Shown here: piece after piece, positions 11,304-22,383 of the stretch | How positions within the stretch are numbered: the stretch's first letter is position 1 | How the letters are laid out: each line of letters opens with the position of its first letter | Assembly: GCF_963576675.1 (NCBI RefSeq) | Contig: NC_088918.1 | Coordinates: 38,845,501-38,909,500, forward strand | DNA: 64,000 bases | DNA from: Euphorbia lathyris | Taxonomy: Eukaryota; Streptophyta; Magnoliopsida; Malpighiales; Euphorbiaceae | Direction: 5' to 3' | Notes under the pieces: generated by a model | Seen by the model: the letters and a program-made list of their open reading frames with translations, nothing else | What the model was told of the DNA's origin: nothing | Database searches by the model: none | Translations under genes and position numbers: made by a program

Positions 11304-11831
11304 AGAACCACAATTCTCAAAACCATGAAAATTTTACTTAAAAAAAAAAAAAAAACCGTGAATATTCGCGCATTCAGCTAATATTTAGTACTACTATTTA
11401 CACGGAGAAATTTATCTTAAATGAATGATTTGGAAATTTAGTATACGTTTAGTTCAATATCGGTACTTTATCAAAAAAAAAAAAAAAGTTCAATATCTTG
11501 CTTCAATAAATAAAAAATGAATTTTATAGGTGGCATTTATAAATCTAAATAAAATATGACTTGATGAAATGAATTTACTTATTCGAAACAACAGACTCTA
11601 TTCAATATTTAGGCAAAAAGCCCTGTCAATTCCCAAAGGAAGAAGCGCCTACTTGGATTGACCAACAGTCACTTCACTTTCATAGGACCATTTTTCAAGC
11701 ACAATCTAAGAAGACTATATGACCTCTCACACCAATTTTTTTGACAAGACCTCTCACACCAATTTAATCTTCCTCAAACTCAATAATTGAATACATCTAA
11801 TATTTACTACCCTTTCAAATGTTGTTTGCTG
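11304..11831. other. Intergenic sequence without a gene
   Basis: AT-rich with A-runs at about 11338-11355 and 11470-11487 and a short direct repeat (CCTCTCACACCAATTT) near 11725-11765. I see no coding potential and no complete element. Confidence 0.5.
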
Positions 11832-11840
11832 TTAATATAT

Positions 11841-12400
11841 GGGTAATTAATTTATTAGTCCCTATATTTTGACAAAACACACTATTTAGTCCCTGTATTT
11901 TCAAAAACACACGGTAAAGTCCTTAGCCTTTTTCTTGGTGAACTGTTTAGTCCCTAACGTTTTTCTCGGTGAACTATTTAGTCCCTGCCGTTAGACTCTC
12001 ATGAAGATTCTGTTGGTCAATTTGGAGTTGCGTTCTTCTTTTCCTTTATTTTCCTTTCCTTTAAACTCTAATGCATTTGGAATCAACTTTGAGTGTTCTT
12101 CTTCCTGATTTTCTTCTTAATCGTTCAAATTCGTAAGCATTGGGTCTGTTCTTTTTCTTGTTCTCCATACAAGTAGCTTCTTCTTCTAAATTAGATTTCC
12201 TCTTCTAAAGTTTGAAGGTAAATAGTAAAGGGTAATTTAGTCGTTTCCGAAGTCATAAACAGTAAAAAATCTAACAAACAGACGGAAGGACTAAACAGTT
12301 CACTGAGAAAAAGGTTAGGGACCTTACCATGTGTTTTTTAAAATACAGGGACTAAACAGTGTGTTTTGTCAAAATATAGGGACCAATAAATTAATTACCC
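11841..12400. mobile_element. Foldback MULE-type MITE with perfect target duplication
   Basis: A 560-bp element with terminal inverted repeats GGGTAATTAATTTATT and long foldback arms containing TAGTCCCTATATTTTGAC. Perfect 9-bp target duplications TTAATATAT flank it at 11832-11840 and 12401-12409. Non-coding, non-autonomous Mutator-like. Confidence 0.9.
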
Positions 12401-12791
12401 TTAATATATAGATAACAAATATCCCTTTATTTTTCTTTCTAATTTTTACCAAACACTTTTTTTCTCTTATTTCTAAATAAATGTATAAAACAGTTGTAAA
12501 AAATAGAAACAAACGAACCATTAGTATTACAAAACAAAATTAAAATTGGCAAAAATTTATTATTATTTGTCAACTTAATACTTAAATATTTAATAGATAA
12601 ATAAATTTTGAAATAAAATGTATTTTTTTTAATAAAGGTAAGCACGATGTGGATCAAGACAATAGGCATCCGACGATGTGGATCAAGGCAATAGACATCC
12701 GACTAGATCAGCACCCCCACGACTTCAACTCACAAAACCCAAATGAATAAAAAAATAAAAAAAATGTACATAGGTTGAAAAGATAAAAGAA

Positions 12792-15700
12792 CTAAGAAAA
12801 CTGAAGGTGAACAATGTTACATAAATCATCAAAAACAAAGGCAGAACGGAGGGCAAGTATGCCACCAACGAATGTCATCAGCGGAAACCTGAACCAAGCA
12901 AGGGCCGCTGCTGCTTGATTCCCCTCACAATAAATGTGCGAGACTATTAGCTCCATACCGGAACATTGAGTGAGGCAGCAGCACCATGCCTGTCTATGAC
13001 GCCACGAGACGTCAAATGACTGGCGTCTGAGAAGGTTCACCACAAACATAGAGTCAGCTTCAACCCATAGCTCCGTCCAACCTTTCTCCCAAGCGATGTC
13101 AATGGCGAACATTACTGCCCGAAGTTCCACGATGTGAGCCGACGCTAAAGGAATAGGAAAAGCGAAACAACCTCTTACCAAACCTTTGCTTGTTCTGAAA
13201 ATTCCACTAGCTCCGACAGTCCTAGGAGAGCCTAAAGTCGAGCCATCAGAGTTAACCTTTAACCAGTCAGCAGAAGGCGGAATCCAATGTACCATGGTTA
13301 TGTTCGGAGTGGGAGGAGGACGTCTGACCAGGAACAGACGATGCAGAGTTGAAGTGTCCCTGCTGTTACCACAGTAACCCCAATTGAAGCTGTTCGTCTC
13401 ATGTGTTAGGCTATGGAGAAGACAAATAGATCTTTGGATTGAAGGAAGCTTGGAGTCGAAAACCGCCAGACTACGGGATCGCCAGATATACCAGAGGCAG
13501 TTCAGAATTGCCGATTTCCAAAGTTGCAATACCTGAGTGTGACCCTCAAACTGCATCAAATTGTTAAAGAAAACATTGAAATTACATGTTTTGTCAATCG
13601 TAGTGGAGAAGAGGAAGCCGATGTAGTTCCATAGAGCAGTGGGGAAGCCGCAATGCACAAATAAATGGTATATATAGTCTCCACGTGAGAGCAGCACAAT
13701 TCACAACGAGAAACCAAGGGCAGCCCCTGACTGATAAGCAAGTCTTGAGTCGCAATCCCCTTGTTCAGAATCTTCCAACAGACGGCGGATCTAAAGGGGT
13801 GAATGTAAAGCCCCCACACAAATCTATACCAATTCGCCTCCGAATTTCAGTGGCTGGTAGCATCAATCCCAGCTTACCGTTACCATTTTCTTCGTATCCC
13901 GACATCTGGTCCAAAGGAAATTCCTCACATCATGCGTAATGCATTTAAGCAACTGCACCGGCCATTTATAAACCATGAAAGAGTGGACTAATGCCCCAAT
14001 CGAGGCCGAAGTGACTAGCATTGGCTGCCCAACAAAGATAAAGACTTGCCTTTCCAATTGCTAAATTTCGATAGGAATCGATCCGCTAATGGGGCAAGGT
14101 GTCTGATCTTTGGTGCCCCTTGGAAGATGGCCACAACCAGGTAGTTAAACGGAAAGGTGCTTACACATATCCCAAGAGTCTCAGCCAACCCGTGGACTCT
14201 GCCACTTGTAATTCAATGGCTGAAGTATGTCGTTGATTTGTCCTAGCTTACATGCTGCCCTGAGATGTTTAGATAAAACTGAAAGAGATCCTTGATTGCA
14301 GGCATATTATTCAATGTGGCTTTGCCAAATAACAACATACCATCCACGTAATGGAGATGGGACGAGAACTGCTTCCCCGAAACATAAGCCATATTAAAAA
14401 ATAGGCCCTCAAATTCAAGTTTGTGTAACCATCTACTAAAAAAATCCTCTGTAATGTCAAATAAGATCGGGGAAAGGGGGGTCCCCCTGCCTCACTCCTC
14501 TTGAGCAGCCAAAATACCCCTTAGTAGACCCATCAATTAGAATTGAAATGCAAGCGAAAGATAGGACATTTAGGATCCAGTCCCTGAACTGCAAAGAGAA
14601 CCCAAAAGCTTCCATTACAACCTATAAAAAAACTCCATTCTAAGGTATCAAAAGCTTTTTTGATATCAATTTTAAGTGTCATGTTTCCTCCCCCCCCCTC
14701 CCCACCCTAAACAATTTTTACCCAATATGTTGATACCTTCGAAAGCAGCTACAATGCAGTGATGAATTTGACGAACCTTCAAGAAGCCGAACTGGTTGTA
14801 GGAGACAATTTTAGTCGCGACTTCAATGAGGCGGCCAGCTAGAATTTTAGTGATTATCTTGTAACCAAAATTGCTCATGACGATTGGTTTAAAATTTTCA
14901 ATTCTATTAGCCCCTTGGGATTTTGGTATCAGGGTCATAAGATTGGAATTTAGTCTCGAGAAGATGCACCTCGTGGCAAAGAATTCCTTAACTGCACGGC
15001 AGACGTCTTCGTCGATCACGCCCCAATAGGCTTGATAGAAGCACCCACTAAACCCGTCAGGATCGGGCACACTCTCTTTGTCCATACTGAACACCGTATC
15101 ATGAATCTTAACATCGGAGGGGCAGGCTGTTAACGAATCATGATCCATCTTAGTGATCGACTGTGGGATGACTATGGCAATATGGTCAATATTACATGTT
15201 GCCCTTGAGCTGCTGGAAAGATCAGTGTAAAAGTTGACTGCGTGATCCATAATAACAGTAGAGTCTGAAACCAACTCATCCTCAATTAGTAAGGATTGTA
15301 AACCCATATCCAGTTTTCACCCCTTGGCAGCCCTATGGAAGAAAGATGAGCTCTGGTCCCCGACAACTAACCATTTGATCCTGCTTTTATCCCTAAGCAT
15401 CACCTCCTCCCTATATAATTTGAGATCCAATTCTTCTTGAGCCTCAAGTTCATACAAATGTAAGCCCACTGGCACTGATTACCACCTGAATAGCCTCAAG
15501 ATGGTCAAAAGTGAGCTTGATGTTACTCTCCACCCTGCCAAAAATTCGTGTATTCCAGTCCTTTATAACAGGCATTAATGATTTCAATTTGTGATATATA
15601 AGTTGTGTATGCGGCAGAGATAGCTCGATAGTGACCCAATAATCTGTAATTACTTACTGGAGAGAGGGGTGCGTGATCCACATGGGTAGAAAACAAAATC

Positions 15701-16230
15701 GAGAAACCCGAGGATGAAAGGAGGAGCATGAGGCAATGATCGGAGCAGTGTCGCGGGAAAACAAAGCATGCCACTATACCTGAACTATCTAGAATTCTTG
15801 GACTAACTAGCACCCTATTTAATCGGCATTCCACATGTGCATTCCCACGACGTCCATTCGACCAAGTGAGTTGTGCTTCCGCATTGTTGACCTCCATTAA
15901 ATCATATTGACTTATGAAGGATTGAAAGTCCATACATGGCCCAATAGAAAGTGGAGAGCTAGTTTTCTTATGGACTCGAGTAACTGCGTTGAAATTGCCT
16001 AACACAACCTAGTTTTGTCTCGAATGAACCCTTTGTGACATCAAGCCAGCCCAAAGCGCCAAGCGTCCCATGGCCGTTGTGCAGCCATAGACGAAAGAAA
16101 TCCTGGTTTGCATATTACTGGAAGTAAAATCAATCGTGATGTGCTGGTCATGTGCATATACTAAGTCGATGCCATTTAAATCATGTGCTAAAACCCAGAG
16201 CGATGGAATGGGCTTGTCATTGGCGGCCAC
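12792..16230 (-). pseudogene. LINE ORF2 pseudogene: endonuclease, reverse transcriptase, zf-RVT, RNase H
   Basis: Endonuclease pieces at 15523-16230 (minus) include LGNFNAV and the SDHCLMLL end motif. Reverse transcriptase at 14330-15307 shows LMTLIPKSQGANRIENFKPI and NQFGF. The catalytic YADD box reads YVDGMLLFG near 14337-14354, so the second catalytic Asp is lost. zf-RVT remnants lie at 13600-13819. An RNase H domain at 12792-13300 shows VNSDGS, VELRAVMFAID and WVEADS, with a bulk length normal for plant LINEs. There are several frameshifts between the blocks. The element encodes target-primed reverse transcription machinery in living relatives; this copy cannot. Confidence 0.85.
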
Positions 16231-16616
16231 CAGGGACCTACCAATGAAAGACTAAAATTGTGAAGAAACTTTGCCGAAGTGAATCATTGGTTCAGTAATA
16301 CCAAGAAAATCAGGACGATGCAAGAAACACAGCCGTTTCAGGCTCTTTGAGTTCTCGAGTTATCGATCCCCTATAATTCCAGAAGAAAATCTTCATCTAT
16401 ATCTCTTGGGAGGCCGACTGGGTCATTTGGCTCGAGTTTCCACAAACTGTTTACCATTATGCTTGCCCACTGTAGTCTATTCTACTTTATCAATCGTAGT
16501 AACCATCTGAAGAGTGCTATTATTCCGAAGTTCGATGACTGCCAAACTGTCGTTATGAACTTCATTAATGGTTGGACTGAGCATTGAAAGCTTAGCAACC
16601 GAAGGCCTGATGATAC

Positions 16617-17150
16617 TCATAGGCATGGTGAAAGCCTAACATGTTTAACATTAGCAGCTTTGGAGGCTCCTATATATAATTGTATTACTTTGTGCGCACC
16701 CGATAACTCTTCAGATTCAGCTTGGCTAGCCTCAATGAAGGGACTATAATCTGCCCATCTTGTTGAAAATGACTCTGGTCCCGAAACTTTCTTTACAAAA
16801 ACTGGCGGAGGCTGGCCTTCACCACTAACTCCTTTAAATGATGTCTCCTTCGAATTGCACTTTTTCGGGGTAGAGTGATTTCTTGGAGCCTCTAATTTAC
16901 CCTGATTCCTTCGGTATTGGGCAGTCGAATGACCCATAACTTGACAAAAGAATGAGTATCTACACGAAGCTTGTATTGCAGATCCTATGCTAAATCAACA
17001 TTAATGAGTATCTTGACATAATACCCTATTTCCCCTTCCATAGTATTTTTATCAAACCGTAACGGGACCCCAACAACACTAGCGATGCCAGAGAGGACTT
17101 TCCTATCCCACAACTCCCATGGTAGACTATAAAATCTAACCTAGAATCTC
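16617..17150 (-). pseudogene. LINE ORF1 remnant (DUF4283 and C-terminal part)
   Basis: Minus-strand translation near 16970-17130 reads SLPWELWDRKVLSGIAS, VGVPLRFDKNTM and YYVKILINVDLA, matching the nucleic-acid-binding DUF4283 domain of plant LINE ORF1. It is followed by an open stretch (16617-16937) resembling the zinc-knuckle (MGHSTAQYRR) and low-complexity tail. Stops interrupt the frame. Confidence 0.7.
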
Positions 17151-17179
17151 ATTAATGAAATTAATGTTTATTATTGATT

Positions 17180-18840
17180 CTAAACAATTCTTTTTCCTAA
17201 TTCTTTATTTGAATGATTTTTTGTTCAGCTTGTTGTACACTTGATTTGTTCAAAGACAGTCCAAAATTAATTTTCTTAGCCCAAAATCCGTTCATCTTTG
17301 TTCTTCATTTGTGTATGTTTTTTTCTACCGCTGATAATAATTTACACATGGTTAGAATTCATATTACACATCTATTGTATCCTAGGAGACGATTGCAAAT
17401 ATCGGCAAAATCTATCTTAAAAAGAATGTTATCTTCAAGCCTCAAATTTCTCCTCTTTTGTCCATTCGACTAATACAGATTCTTATTAGTCTTAAACAAT
17501 CGAGAGCTTATCCCATAATAGAAGTCGTCTTGTTTAAACTATGAAACTGATTCATTAAAGTACAATGCCAACATTTACATGCACAAATATGCTTATATAT
17601 AATAGTGTTATATGTAATTTACAAGGGAAAGTTGCAATATAACTTAGACTTTTTTGTTTCGATTGTCGAAAGTAGTTCTTAAAAGAAAAAAGTTAAGGTT
17701 AGATGTCAAGGTACATTTGAACCAATTCGTTCGGTGTTTATGAGAGACATTTGCCTTTTTCATAAGGAAAGGAAAGAATATCATAACACATATGTTCATA
17801 CAATGAGTGCTTAGAGACGCATTAAGATGAAAAACACTAATATCAAATTTTCCTAGTGTGATACTCAATTCGTAAAACTATGATTTTTTCGAGTTGTTAT
17901 CCTCAGGAACATTAACTTATTCTAAAAGTATAATTTAATGTAGCTACTTTAGAATGACACTTTCAAGGGCTATATGATAATTCAGCCTGGAAAGAGACTA
18001 ACTAGATTAGCAAATTAGATTTTGATGGAATGAATATAGTAAGAGGAAAAGATTTTCATTTATTCACATCTTTAAAGCTTATATGTTTCACAATCCAAAC
18101 AATTATACACATGTGTGTAATTGTGAAAATATAAAAATGTAGAGATCCAAGTAATTATAGTGGATGTGATATGAAATCTTAGATGCATGCAACTTTTTGA
18201 TATGTATTTATAAGAGGCTATATATGCCTAACATGTATATAGTACTATTACAACATGTTAATCGAGACCGATATATATCCCCAACAAGTGTATATCACTA
18301 TAGCTCGCGAGGGTATATTGGTCGCACGGTCTATTTGCAAGTATGAAAAAAGACGAGACAAACTAATATGATATGTTACATACGAGTGAGAGTAGGCATT
18401 ATCGATTTGTGAGTAATTCTGATCGGATCGATAAATATGGATATGTGTTTATCTAATTAAGTAATTAAGGTAATTAGAAATTTTATCTACCTAAGAGTTA
18501 GAATTAATAGTTAATTAAGGTTCTATAAGTCCGACTTTTTATTAGGATATAAGTCATACCTTTCCTTATATAAGGAGACTCATACATATATAAACACATC
18601 CAAGAGCAGAAAATCTTCTCTCTCTCGATCTCTATAAGGATTTGCACTTAGATCGTGGAATAATTGCTTCTCCTCTTAAACAATCTTTTTCGCGAAAGTT
18701 GTGTGACTGGTAATATAAAATCGTGGTTCATTTCTTCCACTGCTACGCACCAGTAATATGTGATAGAAGACGTAACTCGATAAACTGCGTTTTGAACCTT
18801 GTAATTATCTAACATAATTCCTTTCAGAAGAAGAAAAAAA
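17180..18840 (+). mobile_element. Non-coding LTR-retroelement remnant, copy 2
   Basis: Diverged collinear copy of 4190-5640. Landmarks are GATTCATTAAAGTACAA (about 17550), TAATTGTGAAAATA (about 18119) with GTAGAGATCCAAG, AACATGTATATAGTA (about 18230), CCGATATATATCC (about 18266) and TACGAGTGAGAGTAGGC (about 18382), which marks the polypurine-tract/LTR boundary. The following LTR-like part has TATATAAGG near 18568 and a GGTTCATTTCTTCCACTG block (about 18725), also found as GGTTCATTCTTCCACTG at about 57143 in the LTR at 56856-57247. No gag or pol is recognisable. Confidence 0.5.
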
Positions 18841-19168
18841 AACCATGAGTTTAGGTATATTTTTTAATGGAGGAATTGAAATAATAGTTTTTATTGGACA
18901 TGATACTAGTAAGATAATTCAAGCAAAACTTAATATTTACATTTTAATATTGGATTTTATTAATTCATATTTGAATTTTAATATTAGTATTGTATAAAAG
19001 ATACATATTAGTATTGATAATTATTAATTTATTAAAATAAAAATATAATATTTTTATTTGAAAATATTTTAAATAAAATATTTAAATTAAAACTATATAT
19101 TCTTTAAAATAGATAGATAGAGAGAATGAGGAGATGATAAAAAAAATAAAATAAGAAATAAAGTATAG

Positions 19169-19432
19169 TGTAACGACTCGGTCCGGAGTGGGTGGCGTTC
19201 GGGTGGAAAATTTGAGCAAGGAACGGCCCTAAGAGATGACGATGGGGACATGAATGAAATGAATCCCACATCGGGGGAGAGAGAGAGAGAGAGAGAGAGC
19301 GAGAGATATTATGGCTTATTAGTAAGATGAGAATCCAATACATACAGACTCGTTTTAAAGTCGTGCGGCCTAATATGTTGTATTTGGGCCAAAGCCAACA
19401 ATATCTACATGGTATTGGACCAAGATGTTACA
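19169..19432 (+). mobile_element. Solo LTR-like element with TGTAAC...GTTACA ends
   Basis: About 264 bp starting TGTAACGACTCGG and ending AAGATGTTACA, so it has short inverted ends and TG...CA. Internal ATCCCACATCGG, GTTTTAAAGTCGTG and AGCCAACAATATCTAC match the general style of short plant LTRs of the TRIM type. The flanks TATAG and TACAA do not form a clean 5-bp duplication. Contains a GA microsatellite. No internal domain is present, so it would be a solo LTR. Confidence 0.5.
19275..19306 (+). repeat. GA dinucleotide microsatellite
   Basis: About twelve GA units with one GC interruption. Confidence 0.9.
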
Positions 19433-19716
19433 TACAATGTATTTTTAATATTTAAATTTATAGTATTGTTAAGTATAAAAATAAATTTCGGATAGTAAGA
19501 TGTAAAATATATCAAAATTCAGGTATTATAGATGTAATTTATCCCTAACTAAAATATCAGTAAAAAAATATTAATCTTTTAATCCGTACCACACATAGGA
19601 TGGCAACGATGACAATGAGTATTGTACATGCGGGTACTCGGCACTAACTGATCCTAATAGGACTACATGTATCTTGTATAAAAGGAAATGAGATGAAAAC
19701 CATTACCCGTGACGGG

Positions 19717-20139
19717 TAGACCTGGCCATAGGCCGGTCCTATCGGGCTTTTTATGTAAAAGTACTTAGTTCAAACCCAGTCCGGCCCGCTATAATTTTAG
19801 GCGGACTGAGCTCGGGTTTAAAAATCAAATTCCATACCCAGACCATATAAATCCACCTAAATATATATACATAATCTTTTATTATAAAAACTAAAATTTA
19901 TATTTAAAAATAAATATTTAATATATAAATGTATAAATTAATTAGTTAATATTAATAGACAGGCCGGGCTGGACCGGCCCGTGCTATTTTAATTAATCCC
20001 AAGCCCGCTCAAAAAATAGGCAGGCTTTAGCGGATTTGGGTCGGGTTGGGCCTAAGCTTAATTTACACTGTCCAAACCCGGTCCAATGGACACGGGCCTA
20101 GGCAGGCTAGGCGGGTATCCGGACCCATGGACATGTCTA
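19717..20139. mobile_element. hAT-type MITE
   Basis: A 423-bp non-coding element with ends TAGACCTGGCC and GGACATGTCTA (inverted) and GC-rich subterminal words such as GGCCCG. A perfect 8-bp target duplication, GTGACGGG, lies at 19709-19716 and 20140-20147, diagnostic of the hAT superfamily. It sits inside an older repeat whose pieces (GGGTACTCGG, ACGGGTATGAAAATACTC) flank it and continue near 21000-21140. Confidence 0.88.
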
Positions 20140-20349
20140 GTGACGGGTATGAAAATACTCATAGAGTACCCGATATCTGTTGCCTGTTATAAATCTTTTA
20201 TGTATTAAAAATTATTATTGTTTTTTTAGACATGACATATGAGATTGAAACCCTAACTTTTTTGTTCTTCAACCATTGAGTGATACTATTAAGCTATTTT
20301 ATTCTTATTGATTAAAATTGTTCAATTTTTAGATGGATGATTTATTAAA

Positions 20350-20948
20350 GGCTTAATGCTTCTCCAGCCCTCTTAACTTGTTCAAATTGGTAATTTTACC
20401 CCTCCAACTCATCAAATGTCTTATTTCCCCCCTTAACTCCATAAAAATGGTATTTCTCACTCCCTTAACTTGTCCAAATTTATCATTTTACCCATTCTCA
20501 ATTCATCGAATATCCTATTTACCCCCTTAACTCCATAAAAGTGGTATTTCTCACCACTTATGATCCTATTTACCCTCTTAACTCCATAAAAATGGTATTT
20601 TTTATCCTTTTATAGTAGTCAAAAAAGTTGAAAAGAGAAAGAACGAATAAAAAATACAAATAACAAGCACATTAATATAAACAAGTTAAATACATTATAT
20701 GTAGGGATAATGTACCAAAATAGGCCTATGATTTTTGGGGAAGTATCAATTTAGGTTCCACTTACAAAATAACATAAATATAGGTTTAACGTTTAAAAAA
20801 AGTTATCAATTTAGGATTCGATAACGGATTGTAAGGGGTGAAAAATACCACTTTTATGGAGCTAATGGGGTAAATAGGACATTCGATGAGTTGATGGGGT
20901 AAAATGACCAATTTGGACAAGTTAAGGGGGCTAGAGAAGCATTAGGCC
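20350..20948. mobile_element. Foldback MULE-type MITE
   Basis: A 599-bp element with ends GGCTTAATGCTTCTCC and GGAGAAGCATTAGGCC and repeated CCCTTAACTCCATAAAA words in its arms. Perfect 9-bp target duplications TTTATTAAA at 20341-20349 and 20949-20957. Non-coding, Mutator-like. Confidence 0.9.
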
Positions 20949-21143
20949 TTTATTAAATTTGTAATATTTTTTGTTTTATGTATTGATTCTTGAAGGATAA
21001 AGGTATCTGCGGGTACCATGAATTAAACAGGACGCGTATGTGATGCAAAATATACCCGTTAAGATAATATGACAGATATAGATAATTAAAAAATTAACGG
21101 GTAACGGTTTGGGATTGCATTACCCTCGGGTGCTGCCTGTTGC

Positions 21144-21663
21144 CAGTGGCGGAGCCAGGAATTTAAACTTGGGTGGCTAATTTTAACCGTGCGGCTGCCT
21201 GTAAGGGCTAGACAAAATTTTTTTAGTCTCTAATGCGTTAAAATTGTAAAAATGTTATCATTTTTTCAAAACTAGCATTGAACTAATAGAAAATTAAATA
21301 TGTTTACTTTTTTTTAATGGAAAAGACATAATAAAAATGAATTTAAAAGTGTTATCAAAATAAAGAGTCTATTTAAATTAATTAATAATAGTAACATATT
21401 TTTATAATTATTTAAAAATAAAATTAAAATAAATAAAAACACTTTCTAATAAAAATGAGGTTGGAGGGATGTATAGGACCTCTCAAATAAGAATATGCAT
21501 CCGTAACAATCTCATCTACTTTTAAACATTGAAATAATAGTACATAGAGTCAATATATACTAATTTTAGGGGGAGCTATATGGGAAAAATCGATCCGTAC
21601 TCAAGGCGGAGCCGGTGGCCGGAGGGCTCCGGCCCCTCGAGCCCTGGGCTGGCTCCGCCCCTG
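21144..21663. mobile_element. hAT-type MITE or deletion derivative
   Basis: A 520-bp element starting CAGTGGCGGAGCCAGG and ending TGGCTCCGCCCCTG. Flanks CCTGTTGC (21136-21143) and CCCGTTGC (21664-21671) match at 7 of 8 positions. CAGTGGCGGAGCC termini with 8-bp duplications are typical of plant hAT elements. No transposase is seen. It interrupts an older GGATGGCAACG...CGTTGCCATCC repeat that spans about 19599-21677. Confidence 0.75.
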
Positions 21664-21677
21664 CCCGTTGCCATCCC

Positions 21678-22383
21678 TCAGCTAAGCAAGTAGAAGAGTC
21701 CCTTCTACTGATAGCATTAATGTAAATTGAGAGTTGTGTGTAGAATATGAAAATAGTAAGTGTAGTAGATACATAGAGTTGTGGTTGGGGACTAATTAGT
21801 TTGAGAGTAGGGAGTTGTGGGAGGACAGACAGGCTGTTCCATTTAATTAATTAATCCAAAGCTAGAAGCTATCCTTTCTTTATTTATTTTTAGGTTTAAG
21901 TTAGAAGCTTTGTCTCATTGTCTCTCAAACTAACTCTATCAACCCTTTCCTTTCTTTTTCATTTTCTTACTCAAACATCCACAGCTCACCTTTTCATGGA
22001 CATATATGAAATTATTTATTTACAATAATAACAAATTGATTTTTTTTCCTTAAAAAAAAACTAACTGATTTTTTTAATAGTTTTTTTTGGAAGAATTTTG
22101 TATTTTTTAATTACGATATTTGGGAATTTGTGGTCTCTAAAGTTAACTGTATGTTTTTTTTTAATGAAAATGGGTGTAAGTCAAAAAATTAAAATTAATT
22201 ATATGTAAATCAATTAAATATAAATAATTTATTCATAATTTTGGATTCTAATTACATAATGAATAATATAAAGCATCAATTTAAAAATATACGTGAAAAA
22301 TATTTAAAATTATATACTTTTTCTAAAATTAGTCATAAAAATATTTTAAAAGTTAAAATACAGGGATAAAAATATATAATAAA
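21678..22383. other. AT-rich sequence without a gene
   Basis: No open frames of note and no bounded element. T-rich and A-rich runs predominate. Confidence 0.5.

Larger units (their letters stand above)
12622..17150 (-). mobile_element. Degenerate L1-type LINE
   Basis: A minus-strand element. Its 3' tail appears as T-rich sequence at 12622-12635 on the plus strand. Two 35-bp near-repeats (CGATGTGGATCAA...) follow at 12645-12705. Reading on the minus strand from 17150 downwards there are: DUF4283 part of ORF1, zinc-knuckle region, endonuclease, reverse transcriptase, zf-RVT and RNase H. The 5' end is truncated inside ORF1 or has decayed. I could not find a convincing target duplication. Confidence 0.85.

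Noticed and set aside
13186..13939. Plus-strand frames over the LINE RNase H and zf-RVT region
   Set aside because: Shadows of the minus-strand LINE coding sequence.
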